Source: Didemnitutus sp041906465
GTDB taxonomy: Bacteria; Verrucomicrobiota; Verrucomicrobiia; Opitutales; Opitutaceae
Reading direction: 5' to 3'
Length of the DNA: 64,000 bases
Assembly (NCBI GenBank): GCA_041906465.1
Contig: JAYRJE010000011.1
Location: forward strand, 1-64,000
Every line of letters starts with the position of its first letter. Position 1 is the first letter of the stretch. Shown here in pieces: positions 30,347 to 37,965 of this stretch. Position numbers and translations under genes: made by a program. The notes beneath the pieces were generated by a model. That model was not told the origin of the DNA, did not search any database, and saw nothing but the letters and a program-made list of their open reading frames with translations.

Positions 30347-31351
30347 ATGCCTGACATCCCCCTCATATTCCTGATCCCGATCATCGTCGTCGTCCTCATT
30401 ATTGTGGGCGTCTTCCTGTCGTTCATCGGTGTCTGGTTAAAAGCCCGCCTGAACGGTGCGCCGGTGAGCGTGCTGAATCTGCTCGGCATGCGCCTCGGTG
30501 GCGTGCCCTACGGCCTGGTCGTCGAGGCCCGCATCACGGCAGTGAAGGCTGGCATCGAAGTTTCCACCGACAAAATCGCGGCGCACTATCTTGCGGGCGG
30601 CAACGTCGTGCCGACCATCCAGGCGATGGTCGCGGCGGAAAAGGCTGGTATCGAACTCGGCTGGGATCGCGCTTGCGCGATCGATCTCGCGACGAAGGGC
30701 TCCGGCAAGAGCGTCGTTGAGGCCGTGCGCACCTCCGTCGATCCGAAGGTGATCGACTGCCCGAATCCCGAGCAGGGCCGCACGACCATCGACGGCGTGG
30801 CGAAGGACGGCATCCAAGTGAAGGTGAAGGCGCGCGTCACTGTGCGCACGCACCTCGATCGTTTCGTCGGTGGCGCCAAGGAGGAGACGATCATCGCCCG
30901 CGTGGGCGAAGGCATCGTCACCACGATCGGCTCGGCCGAGAGCTACAAGACCGTGCTCGAGTCGCCGGACAGCATTTCCAAGACTGTGCTCGCGCGCGGC
31001 CTCGACGTCGGTTCGGCGTTCGAGATTCTCTCGATCGACATCGCGGACGTGGACGTCGGCGAGAACGTCGGCGCCAAGCTCCAGGAAGCGCAAGCCGAGG
31101 CGAACAAGAACATGGCGCAGGCCCAGGCGGAAATCCGCCGCGCCGCCGCCGTCGCGCTCGAGCAGGAAATGAAGGCGCGCGTGCAGGAAATGCAGGCGAA
31201 GGTCGTCGAGGCGCAGGCGCAGGTGCCGCTCGCGATGGCCGAGGCCTTCCGCGCCGGCAAGCTCGGCGTCATGGATTACTACAAGATGGAAAACGTGCAG
31301 GCTGACACCGCCATGCGCGGCTCGATTGCGCACCCCGAGGGCAAGAAGTAA
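30347..31351 (+). CDS. floA: Flotillin-like protein FloA
   Basis: 334 residues of the FloA/YqfA (UPF0365) family, a membrane-raft scaffold. An N-terminal membrane hairpin (LIFLIPIIVVVLIIVGVFLS) is followed by the SPFH-type domain with MRLGGVPYGLVVEARITAVK and KDGIQVKVKARVTVRTHLDR. A Glu/Ala/Gln-rich oligomerisation helix (EAQAEANKNMAQAQAEIRRA) follows. Its partner NfeD genes are directly upstream, the conserved arrangement. Confidence 0.95.
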   Translation: MPDIPLIFLIPIIVVVLIIVGVFLSFIGVWLKARLNGAPVSVLNLLGMRLGGVPYGLVVEARITAVKAGIEVSTDKIAAHYLAGGNVVPTIQAMVAAEKAGIELGWDRACAIDLATKGSGKSVVEAVRTSVDPKVIDCPNPEQGRTTIDGVAKDGIQVKVKARVTVRTHLDRFVGGAKEETIIARVGEGIVTTIGSAESYKTVLESPDSISKTVLARGLDVGSAFEILSIDIADVDVGENVGAKLQEAQAEANKNMAQAQAEIRRAAAVALEQEMKARVQEMQAKVVEAQAQVPLAMAEAFRAGKLGVMDYYKMENVQADTAMRGSIAHPEGKK

Positions 31352-31372
31352 GCGCCCGCGCGCGTTCCGCCC

Positions 31373-31990
31373 ATGGACATCCTGGAATGGCTCACCAAGC
31401 ACGCGTTCACGCTCGTGATCATCGCGGGCGTGGTCGCGCAGCTGATCAAGGCGGTGCGCGGCCAAAAAGGGGACGACGAGGCGCCTCCGGCTCCACCGGA
31501 GGAACGCTCGTTCCAAGATCCCGAGTTGGCCGAGCGCACGCGGCGCATTCGCGAAGATATTCAGCGCAAGATCGCGGAGCGCCGCCGCGCGGCGACTGGC
31601 TACGAAACGCCAACGCCTCCGCCGGTGGCCGAGCCGCCGCCGCAGTGGGCCTACGATGAACCAGAGGCGGCGCCGCCGCCCGTTGTGCGACAGGTGGTGG
31701 TCGAGCGTGCGCCCGAGCCGGTGCACGTGAGTGCATCCCGGGCCGAGGCTCAGCGTCAGGCCGAGATTCTCGAGCAACAGGCCGCGCTGGCGGAGAAGAT
31801 GCGCGAGTTGGAGCTGATGAAGGCGGCCGCAGTGCGCCGAAACGAGTTCGAGCGCGCCACCGCTGACACGCAGACCGAGAGCAAGGTCGCGGCGCGAGGT
31901 GCGCTGCTGGACGATTTGCGCAAACGCGACGCGCTGCGCCGGGCGTTTGTGCTGCGCGAGGTGCTCGGGCCGCCGGTGGCATTGAGGTAG
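31373..31990 (+). CDS. Membrane-anchored coiled-coil protein of the floA operon
   Basis: 205 residues. One N-terminal helix (FTLVIIAGVVAQLIKAV), a charged helix (ERTRRIREDIQRKIAERRR), a Pro-rich linker, and a C-terminal coiled coil (EILEQQAALAEKMRELELMK) ending in a basic segment that includes REVLGPPVALR. No family is recognised. It follows floA by 21 nt and is probably co-transcribed. The stop TAG is part of a GTAGGGC repeat. Confidence 0.65.
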   Translation: MDILEWLTKHAFTLVIIAGVVAQLIKAVRGQKGDDEAPPAPPEERSFQDPELAERTRRIREDIQRKIAERRRAATGYETPTPPPVAEPPPQWAYDEPEAAPPPVVRQVVVERAPEPVHVSASRAEAQRQAEILEQQAALAEKMRELELMKAAAVRRNEFERATADTQTESKVAARGALLDDLRKRDALRRAFVLREVLGPPVALR

Positions 31991-32049
31991 GGCGGCGACT
32001 CCGCTCGCCGCCGAGGATTGACGGCGCGGAGCGGAGTCCGCGTTCTACC
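31986..32049. repeat. GTAGGGC palindromic element overlapping a stop codon
   Basis: Begins GGTAGGGCGGCGACTCCGC and ends GGAGTCCGCGTTCTACC. It is closely related over its full length to the copy at 4255-4318. Its TAG at 31988-31990 is the stop codon of the preceding gene. Confidence 0.75.
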
Positions 32050-32123
32050 AAGCCTTGCCTCACCGACCATCGGGGCTTCTCCGGTATTGCGCTCGTTCGG
32101 CGATCCGACAGCGTCGCTCGTTC

Positions 32124-33383
32124 ATGGATCGTCTCCAAGGCCTGTTCGGAATCGCGCTGATTCTCGGTATCGCGTTCCTCTTCTCCAATAATCGCCGGCG
32201 TATCAACTACCGGCTCGTGATCAGCGGCATCACGCTCCAGATCGTGATTGCGCTGCTGGTCTTCAAGGTCGGCCCGGTCGGCAAGTTCTTCCAACTGCTC
32301 GGCCACGGCATCGGCAAGCTCGAGGAGTTTTCGCGACAGGGCGCGGCGTTCGTCTACGGCGGCATCGCGGTGGACCAGGGCGGCAAGATGGGCAACTACC
32401 TCGCGGGTGGCTTCGTTTTCGCCTTCAACGTCACCGCGACGATCGTGCTCGTCTGCGCGCTGGTCGCGATCCTCTACCATTTCGGCATCATGCAGCGTGT
32501 GGTCGCCGTGATTGCGCGGGCGATGAACTTTATCATGCGCGTCTCGGGCGCCGAAGCGCTGAGCAACGTTGCCAGCGCCTTCGTCGGTCAGGTCGAGGCA
32601 CAGGTGATGATCCGGCCGTATCTGCGCAGCATGACCAACAGCGAACTGCTCGCCTCGATGAGCGGTTCGCTCGCGTGCATCGCCGGCGGCATCCTCGTCG
32701 TTTACGCCAACATGGGCGCCGCTGCGGGCATGGATCTCGCGCCGAAACTTATCACGGCGTCGCTGATGGCGGCGCCGGGCGCGCTCGTGATTTCCAAAAT
32801 CGTTTTCCCCGAAACGCAGGAGAGCCAGACGATGGGCTCGGTGAAACTCGAGGTGAAGAGCGAGTATTCCAACGTTATCGACGCGATCTCCCACGGCGCC
32901 GGCGACGGCTTCAAGATCGCCATGAACGTCATCGCGATGCTCATCGGTTTCATCGCCGTGATCGCCTGCCTCGATTGGATCCTCACCTCGATCGGTCACA
33001 TCTTTAACCCGAACTTCAATCTGACGCTCAACTGGATCTTCGGGAAAATCTTTTACCCGATGGCGTGGGCGATGGGCGTGCCGTCGCAGGATATCAACAG
33101 CGTCGCGACGCTGCTCGGCCAGAAGCTGACGATCAACGAATTCGTCGCGTTTCAGAACCTGACTAACCACAGTGTGCCGATCGTCACCGACAAGGGCCTG
33201 CTGATCCTCAGCATCGCGATCTGCGGTTTCGCCAACTTCAGCAGCGTCGGCATGCAGATCGGCGGCATCGGCGCGCTCGCGCCCGAGCGTCGCACCGACC
33301 TCGCCAAGCTCGGCCTCAAGGCGCTGCTGTGCGGCACGCTCGCTTCGTATCTCTCCGCGACGCTCGCTGGCATCGTGATCTGA
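32124..33383 (+). CDS. NupC-family concentrative nucleoside transporter
   Basis: 419 residues, about ten helices. Family landmarks include the second membrane segment INYRLVISGITLQIVIALLV, the motif GQVEAQVMIRPYL, SGSLACIAGGILVVYANMGA, and the late block ICGFANFSSVGMQIGGIGA with APERR. Imports nucleosides with H+ or Na+. The start was chosen at MDRLQGLFGIALI; the open frame upstream runs into the repeat. Confidence 0.9.
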   Translation: MDRLQGLFGIALILGIAFLFSNNRRRINYRLVISGITLQIVIALLVFKVGPVGKFFQLLGHGIGKLEEFSRQGAAFVYGGIAVDQGGKMGNYLAGGFVFAFNVTATIVLVCALVAILYHFGIMQRVVAVIARAMNFIMRVSGAEALSNVASAFVGQVEAQVMIRPYLRSMTNSELLASMSGSLACIAGGILVVYANMGAAAGMDLAPKLITASLMAAPGALVISKIVFPETQESQTMGSVKLEVKSEYSNVIDAISHGAGDGFKIAMNVIAMLIGFIAVIACLDWILTSIGHIFNPNFNLTLNWIFGKIFYPMAWAMGVPSQDINSVATLLGQKLTINEFVAFQNLTNHSVPIVTDKGLLILSIAICGFANFSSVGMQIGGIGALAPERRTDLAKLGLKALLCGTLASYLSATLAGIVI

Positions 33384-33420
33384 GGACAAACGCCGTCCTG
33401 CGGTCACCGGCGCCGCCGCC

Positions 33421-33458
33421 GTCAGGCGGCTGAAAATTGCGCAACACCGCCGCCTGAC
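33421..33458. terminator. Inverted repeat downstream of the nucleoside transporter
   Basis: GTCAGGCGGC and GCCGCCTGAC are exact complements around an 18-nt loop, 37 nt after the transporter stop. No T-tract follows, so termination is only one possibility. The rest of 33384-33637 holds further small inverted segments, but no gene or known RNA was recognised. Confidence 0.35.
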
Positions 33459-33637
33459 CGCGGCTGCGACCGAGTCGTCCTGCTGCGGCCAATCTCCCGC
33501 GTTGTGCCTCTCTGGGCAGGGCCGAGCTGTAAAGCTGAGGTGAAATCCTCCCGCGCCGCACGGGGTTCGTGACTTTCCGGTGTCGCGATGAAACTCCTGG
33601 CAGGGTTGGTGCGTCTGACCAGCCGACACCTGATTCC

Positions 33638-33766
33638 ATGAGCAACACGATTCTCGAAATAGTCCTCGCCGGTGCCGCCATCGTGGCGGCGTTTGCGGTG
33701 GGCGCCACCTGCCTGATCGGCCTCGCGGTCTGGTTGGGCGGCACGCGGGAGCGGACGGTCAAGTGA
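33638..33766 (+). CDS. Tiny single-helix membrane protein
   Basis: 42 residues, MSNTILEIVLAGAAIVAAFA continuing hydrophobic to about residue 34, then a basic tail (GGTRERTVK). The shape is that of a small inner-membrane protein. No ribosome site is obvious and no family is known. Located between the transporter and carbonic anhydrase genes. Confidence 0.4.
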   Translation: MSNTILEIVLAGAAIVAAFAVGATCLIGLAVWLGGTRERTVK

Positions 33767-33820
33767 CATCGTGAAGCTCTGCACTTGGCGGCGAGGGCCA
33801 GCGCCACAAGTGTGAGACTC

Positions 33821-34405
33821 ATGGATGTCAATGAACGTCTGGCAAAATTCCTCGGCCAAACTCCCGCGGTGAGCGGTGCCGCCTTTGTGGCGCCCAACGC
33901 GACCGTGCTCGGCGCCGTCACCTTGGGCGCGCAGAGCAGCGTCTGGTATGGCTGCGTGCTCCGCGGCGATATCAACACGATCGAAGTGGGCGAGGGGAGC
34001 AACATCCAGGATCTCACGATGGTGCACCTCGCCGACAACTACGGCGTGAAGATCGGTCGCTACACGACCGTCGGCCACAGCGCCATCGTGCATGCGTGCG
34101 AGATCGGCGACGAGTGCCTGATCGGCATGGGAGCGACGATCCTCGACGGAGCCAGGATCGGCGACCAATGCATCGTCGGTGCCAATGCGCTCGTGACGCA
34201 GAAGTTCGAGGCGCCGGCCGGCTCGATGATTCTCGGTTCGCCGGCGAAAGTCGTCCGTGCGCTGACGCCGGAGGAGCGCGCCGGACTGAAAAAGTGGGCG
34301 CTCAAATACGTCGAAGTCGCGAAAGCCCACGCGGCCCAGGCTGCGAAGTGGCGCGGGTCTCCCACTGGTGGTGATGTTCGGATTCGTCGGCGCGCAAGCG
34401 AGTGA
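33821..34405 (+). CDS. Gamma-type carbonic anhydrase-like protein
   Basis: 194 residues with a left-handed beta-helix of hexapeptide repeats (for example ATVLGAVTLGAQSSVWYGCV). The zinc-binding histidines are visible in MVHLADN and VGHSAIVHACEIGD, as in Cam/YrdA/PaaY proteins. The family hydrates CO2 or binds acyl-CoA-type ligands; only some members are active. A C-terminal helix follows (KKWALKYVEVAKAHAAQAAK). Single gene. Confidence 0.85.
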   Translation: MDVNERLAKFLGQTPAVSGAAFVAPNATVLGAVTLGAQSSVWYGCVLRGDINTIEVGEGSNIQDLTMVHLADNYGVKIGRYTTVGHSAIVHACEIGDECLIGMGATILDGARIGDQCIVGANALVTQKFEAPAGSMILGSPAKVVRALTPEERAGLKKWALKYVEVAKAHAAQAAKWRGSPTGGDVRIRRRASE

Positions 34406-34501
34406 CGGAGCCAGGCTGTCGTATGCGCGGGCTATTGAACAAAGCATGCGCAGACGTTCTCGGGGCCGCGGAGTATTCTCAGGCACACCACGGAGGTGCC
34501 T

Positions 34502-34702
34502 ATGAAATCAAACGTTGGCTCCTATGATGCTGGAATCCGCTACGTCCTCGGCTGGTTGATCGTGATCTGGGGCGTGCACACCGAAAATGTGTGGGGCTGG
34601 CTCGCGCTGGTTCCCCTGGTCACCGCGGCGATCGCGTTCTGCCCGCTGTATTGCGTGTTCCACGTCGACACCACTTCGACCGACAACCACGTGGCGCATT
34701 AG
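34502..34702 (+). CDS. DUF2892 small membrane protein
   Basis: 66 residues. Starts MKSNVGSYDAGIRYVLGWLI, the family signature (N-V-G-x-x-D-R-x-x-R-like), followed by two helices with FCPLYCVF between or within the second. A GGAGG ribosome site 6 nt upstream selects this ATG over the GTG at 34496. Function unknown; such proteins sit in the inner membrane. Confidence 0.8.
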   Translation: MKSNVGSYDAGIRYVLGWLIVIWGVHTENVWGWLALVPLVTAAIAFCPLYCVFHVDTTSTDNHVAH

Positions 34703-34720
34703 CGCGGTTCAGCGGCAGTC

Positions 34721-34806
34721 GTAGCTGCGTTGGAACGACGCGACAATGTGGCCGCGCGCGTTTCCGCGCTGCTTGGGATGCGCCTCAACGCACGCGCTCA
34801 AGCCTG
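34721..34806. repeat. GTAGCTGCG...CTC palindromic element (family C), diverged copy
   Basis: The left arm GTAGCTGCGTTGGAACGACG matches the copy at 40758. The right arm (CGCACGCGCTCAAG) is diverged and overlaps the last codons and stop of folA. Confidence 0.55.
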
Positions 34807-35276
34807 CTGAAAGTATAGCGATAGTTCGCGTCCGCGCTCTCCTTGCGCCACGTCTCGCGCCAAGCGAGGTGGCGCCACTCGGGAAAGAACACGTCGCCCG
34901 CCACGTTCGCGTGCACGAGCGTGAGGAGAATGCGGTCGGCGATGGGAAGCGTTTCTTCGTAAATGCGTTGGCCGCCGCAGATCATTATTTCGCCGGGCAA
35001 TGATTGGGCGACGGCGAGCGCCTCGGGCACGGTCGCAGCGATGTGGACGCCGGGCCGGGCGATTTCCGGATGAGAGGTGATCACTACCGGCATGCGGCCG
35101 TCGAGCTGCACGCGCGGCCAGATCTCGTAGCAGATGCGTCCGAGCACGACGGTCGTGTTCGCCGTCTGGTCGTGAAACCATTTTTTGTCCTCGGGAATAT
35201 CGAACGGCAGGCGGCGGCCATTGCCGATGACGCGGTTCTCTCCGCAGGCGACGATGAGGGTGATCGGTTTGGACAT
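34785..35276 (-). CDS. folA: Dihydrofolate reductase
   Basis: 163 residues; reduces dihydrofolate to tetrahydrofolate with NADPH. Family motifs: ITLIVACGENRVIGNGRRLP at the N-terminus, PEDKKWFHDQT with the substrate-binding acidic site, TVVLGRICYEIWP, and the NADPH motif ICGGQRIYEETLP. The open frame extends upstream to 35912 but DHFR starts at MSKPITL. It lies 5 nt after the GIDE-LemA gene in the same direction. The terminal residues overlap a dispersed repeat. Confidence 0.95.
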   Translation of the reverse strand: MSKPITLIVACGENRVIGNGRRLPFDIPEDKKWFHDQTANTTVVLGRICYEIWPRVQLDGRMPVVITSHPEIARPGVHIAATVPEALAVAQSLPGEIMICGGQRIYEETLPIADRILLTLVHANVAGDVFFPEWRHLAWRETWRKESADANYRYTFSRLERVR

Positions 35277-35281
35277 GGAAA

Positions 35282-36622
35282 TCAGGCGCCGTCGGCGAAC
35301 TGCACACGCACCTCCGCGCGTTCGAAATCGCTTGCGGCGAGCAATGGCGCGGGCTGCATCCGGCCGAGGCGGGCGACCCAGCGGTCGGGCACCTGCTCGA
35401 GGCGCGTGGCGAAGTGCGTGGCGGTGTCGTTGTAGTAGGTGCGGGCGAGCGCGATTCGCTGCTCGGTCGTCACCAACTCGGTGTGCAGGCGCGAGAACTC
35501 CGGTTGCGCGCTCAGCTCGGGATAGCCTTCGGCGACGGCGCGGAGCGAGGAGGCGAGGCCGTGAAAGTCGGGGCCGGCGACCCCGGGCGGCGTCGCGGCC
35601 TGTTGCGCGCGCAGCTGAGCGAGGGCCGTTTGCAGCGAGGTCTCGTGAGCGCGAAGTCCGGCGAGGGCACCAGCGAGCGCCGGGATGAGATCGTGCCGGC
35701 GCTTCAGTTCGACCTCGATGAGCGACCAGGCCTGGCGCACGCGCTCGCGGAGACCGACGAGGCTGTTGTAGGCCATCCACACCCAGGCCGCGCCCCAGAG
35801 CGCAAGAAAGCCTGCGCCGCCGCCAATCAGCGGAACCCATGGCTGATCGGGCGCCAGGTCGGCGGTAAGCACGGCGGCGCCGCCGCCGGCGGCGGCCAAG
35901 CCGAGCGCCCACGTGACCCAGGAGCCGACCGCGTAATTTTTGAGCACGCGCTCTTCCGATTTGCAGCTGATGAGAAACACGGGAGCTGCGCGGTCTTCCG
36001 CGATTTCGGGCGCCACGACGTCCGCGCGCTCGCGGGCGCGACCGACGACGTAGAGGTCCGCGTGCAGCGGCAGTCCGCTTTCGGTGAAGCGGCGGACGTG
36101 ATCAGAGTCGGCTACCGCTCCGGGCGGCCCCTTGGCGTAGTAGAGCGCGTCGCCGCGCGAGGCGGTTTCGGAAAACAGGGTGCACGGCTCGATCCGCGCA
36201 CCGTCGGGTCGGACCAGGACGACGCCGGTGTCGTCCTGGAGATAGAACGGCATCGTCTCGCCGCCGGACGCGACGGTGTTCCATCCGCTTTCGTGGCGGG
36301 TGCGCGTCTGAGGTTTACCGTCCTTGTCGGTGTAGTGTTCGGTGACGGTTCGCGACCAGCGCTCCTCCACGCTGTAGTGGTAGTGCACGCAGCGCTGTCC
36401 GGCCAGAAAGCTGCGGAGGGGCGATTCGGCTTCGGCGGTGCCTTTGAGTTCGACGAGACCGATGAACACCCCCCGGGCTTTCGAAGTCGGCAAATCCCGC
36501 AAGAGCCGGTGCCGACGGCGCAGGTGCAGACTCCACAGGAGCAGCAGGAGGCTGACGGAGACCAGCGCGAGACCGGGAATGAGCGGGCGGTCCATGAAAG
36601 GGCAATACGCGCTCCGTTTCAT
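35282..36622 (-). CDS. GIDE domain fused to LemA domain, membrane protein
   Basis: 446 residues. An N-terminal membrane helix (PGLALVSVSLLLLLWSLHLR) is followed by a GIDE-like domain: GLVELKGTAEAESPLRSFLA, CVHYHYSVEERW and a later VLKNYAVGSWVTWALG. GIDE is best known from the mitochondrial ubiquitin ligase MUL1; the RING part is absent here. Two more helices precede a LemA domain (NSLVGLRERVRQAWSLIEVE, RRHDLIPALAG, LARTYYNDTATHFATRL). GGAAA upstream favours the ATG at 36622; 36595 is an alternative. Envelope function unknown. Confidence 0.8.
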   Translation of the reverse strand: MKRSAYCPFMDRPLIPGLALVSVSLLLLLWSLHLRRRHRLLRDLPTSKARGVFIGLVELKGTAEAESPLRSFLAGQRCVHYHYSVEERWSRTVTEHYTDKDGKPQTRTRHESGWNTVASGGETMPFYLQDDTGVVLVRPDGARIEPCTLFSETASRGDALYYAKGPPGAVADSDHVRRFTESGLPLHADLYVVGRARERADVVAPEIAEDRAAPVFLISCKSEERVLKNYAVGSWVTWALGLAAAGGGAAVLTADLAPDQPWVPLIGGGAGFLALWGAAWVWMAYNSLVGLRERVRQAWSLIEVELKRRHDLIPALAGALAGLRAHETSLQTALAQLRAQQAATPPGVAGPDFHGLASSLRAVAEGYPELSAQPEFSRLHTELVTTEQRIALARTYYNDTATHFATRLEQVPDRWVARLGRMQPAPLLAASDFERAEVRVQFADGA

Positions 36623-36744
36623 CGGTTTCCGGTGGCGGTTTGTCGAGAATTAGGCACCGCAGCGCCCGGGAAAGGTCTCCCACTATCGGCCCAGACGGCC
36701 GGTGCGCTCTTGTCATAGTTGCACGCGCGGATATCCCGGAGCGC

Positions 36745-37839
36745 ATGATTATCGGTGTCCCCAAGGAAATTAAGATCGGTGAGAAACGCGTTTCCATGAC
36801 CCCCAGCTTGTGCCGCCGCGTCACGTCGCTCGGCGCCAAGGTCCTCATGGAAAAGAATGCCGGCCTGACCGCCGGTTTCACCGACGCTGAATACAAGGCC
36901 GCCGGGGCGACCTTCGCGACTTCCGCCGCCAAGGTGTGGAAGAGCGCCGACATGATTCTCAAGGTGAAGGAGCCGCTCGAGGCCGAGTTCGACCTCATGC
37001 AGCAGGGCCAGACGATCTTCACCTACCTGCATCTCGCCGCCGGTCCGGCGCTCGCGAAGCAACTCTGCAAAAAAGGCATTCTCGGCATCGCCTACGAAAC
37101 GGTGGAGAGCGCCGACGGGCAGTTCCCGTTGCTCAAACCGATGTCGCACATTGCCGGCCGCCTCTCGATCCAGGTCGGCGCGTATTTCCTCCAGTCGCAA
37201 GTCGGCGGCTCGGGCGTGCTGCTCGGTGGCATCCCGGGCACGATGCCGGGCCACGTCGTCGTGGTCGGCGCCGGCAATTCCGGTGCGCACGCCGTCCGCA
37301 TGGCGGCCGGCATGGGTGCACGTGTGACGGTGCTCGATCTCGACACGCGCAAACTCGAGGTGCTCGACCAGGAGTATCGCGGCAAGGTCGTCACGCTCGT
37401 CTCGAATCCCGCCAACGTCGAAGCCGAGGTGGCCAGCGCCGATCTCGTGATCGGCGCCGTGCTGATCCCCGCCGCGAAGGCGCCGATCGTCGTCACCAAG
37501 AAAATGGTGAAGAACATGCGCCCGGGCTCCGTGATCGTCGACATCGCGATCGATCAGGGCGGTTGCATCGAAGGCATCAAATACACCTCGCACGAGAAGC
37601 CGACTTACCAGGAATTTGGCGTGAACCACTACGCCGTGCCGAACATGCCGGCGCTCGTGGGCCGCACGTCGACGCTTGGCCTCACGCAAGCCACCGAGCC
37701 CTACGTCGCCATGATCGTGCAAAAGGGCGTGGAGCGCGCGCTCGCCGAGCACAAGGGGCTCGCCAAGGGCGTGAACACTCGCGGCGGTCGCATCGTCTAC
37801 GACGAAGTGGCGAAGGCCGTGGGCTTCGACCAAGCCTGA
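36745..37839 (+). CDS. ald: Alanine dehydrogenase
   Basis: 364 residues, NAD-dependent conversion of L-alanine to pyruvate and ammonia. Family landmarks: MIIGVPKEIKIGEKRVSMTP at the start, KVKEPLEAEFDLMQQGQTIF, the catalytic His region FTYLHLAAGP, and the Rossmann turn VVVGAGNSGAHAVRMAAGMG. The C-terminal DIAIDQGGCIEG is also typical. It ends 50 nt before a strong terminator. Confidence 0.95.
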   Translation: MIIGVPKEIKIGEKRVSMTPSLCRRVTSLGAKVLMEKNAGLTAGFTDAEYKAAGATFATSAAKVWKSADMILKVKEPLEAEFDLMQQGQTIFTYLHLAAGPALAKQLCKKGILGIAYETVESADGQFPLLKPMSHIAGRLSIQVGAYFLQSQVGGSGVLLGGIPGTMPGHVVVVGAGNSGAHAVRMAAGMGARVTVLDLDTRKLEVLDQEYRGKVVTLVSNPANVEAEVASADLVIGAVLIPAAKAPIVVTKKMVKNMRPGSVIVDIAIDQGGCIEGIKYTSHEKPTYQEFGVNHYAVPNMPALVGRTSTLGLTQATEPYVAMIVQKGVERALAEHKGLAKGVNTRGGRIVYDEVAKAVGFDQA

Positions 37840-37888
37840 GCACGAGCGGAAGTGCGCCGCGCCGCGCGCGTCGCACGCGTTCGATTTC

Positions 37889-37920
37889 AGCCCGGCACCG
37901 CGCGTGCCGGGCTTTTTGTT
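37889..37920 (+). terminator. Rho-independent terminator of ald
   Basis: AGCCCGGCA pairs with TGCCGGGCT across a 7-nt loop and is followed by TTTTGTTT. Confidence 0.9.
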
Positions 37921-37965
37921 TGCCGGAGCGCTGCGCGCTCGCGCATCGTCCGCCCGGGCCATCTT

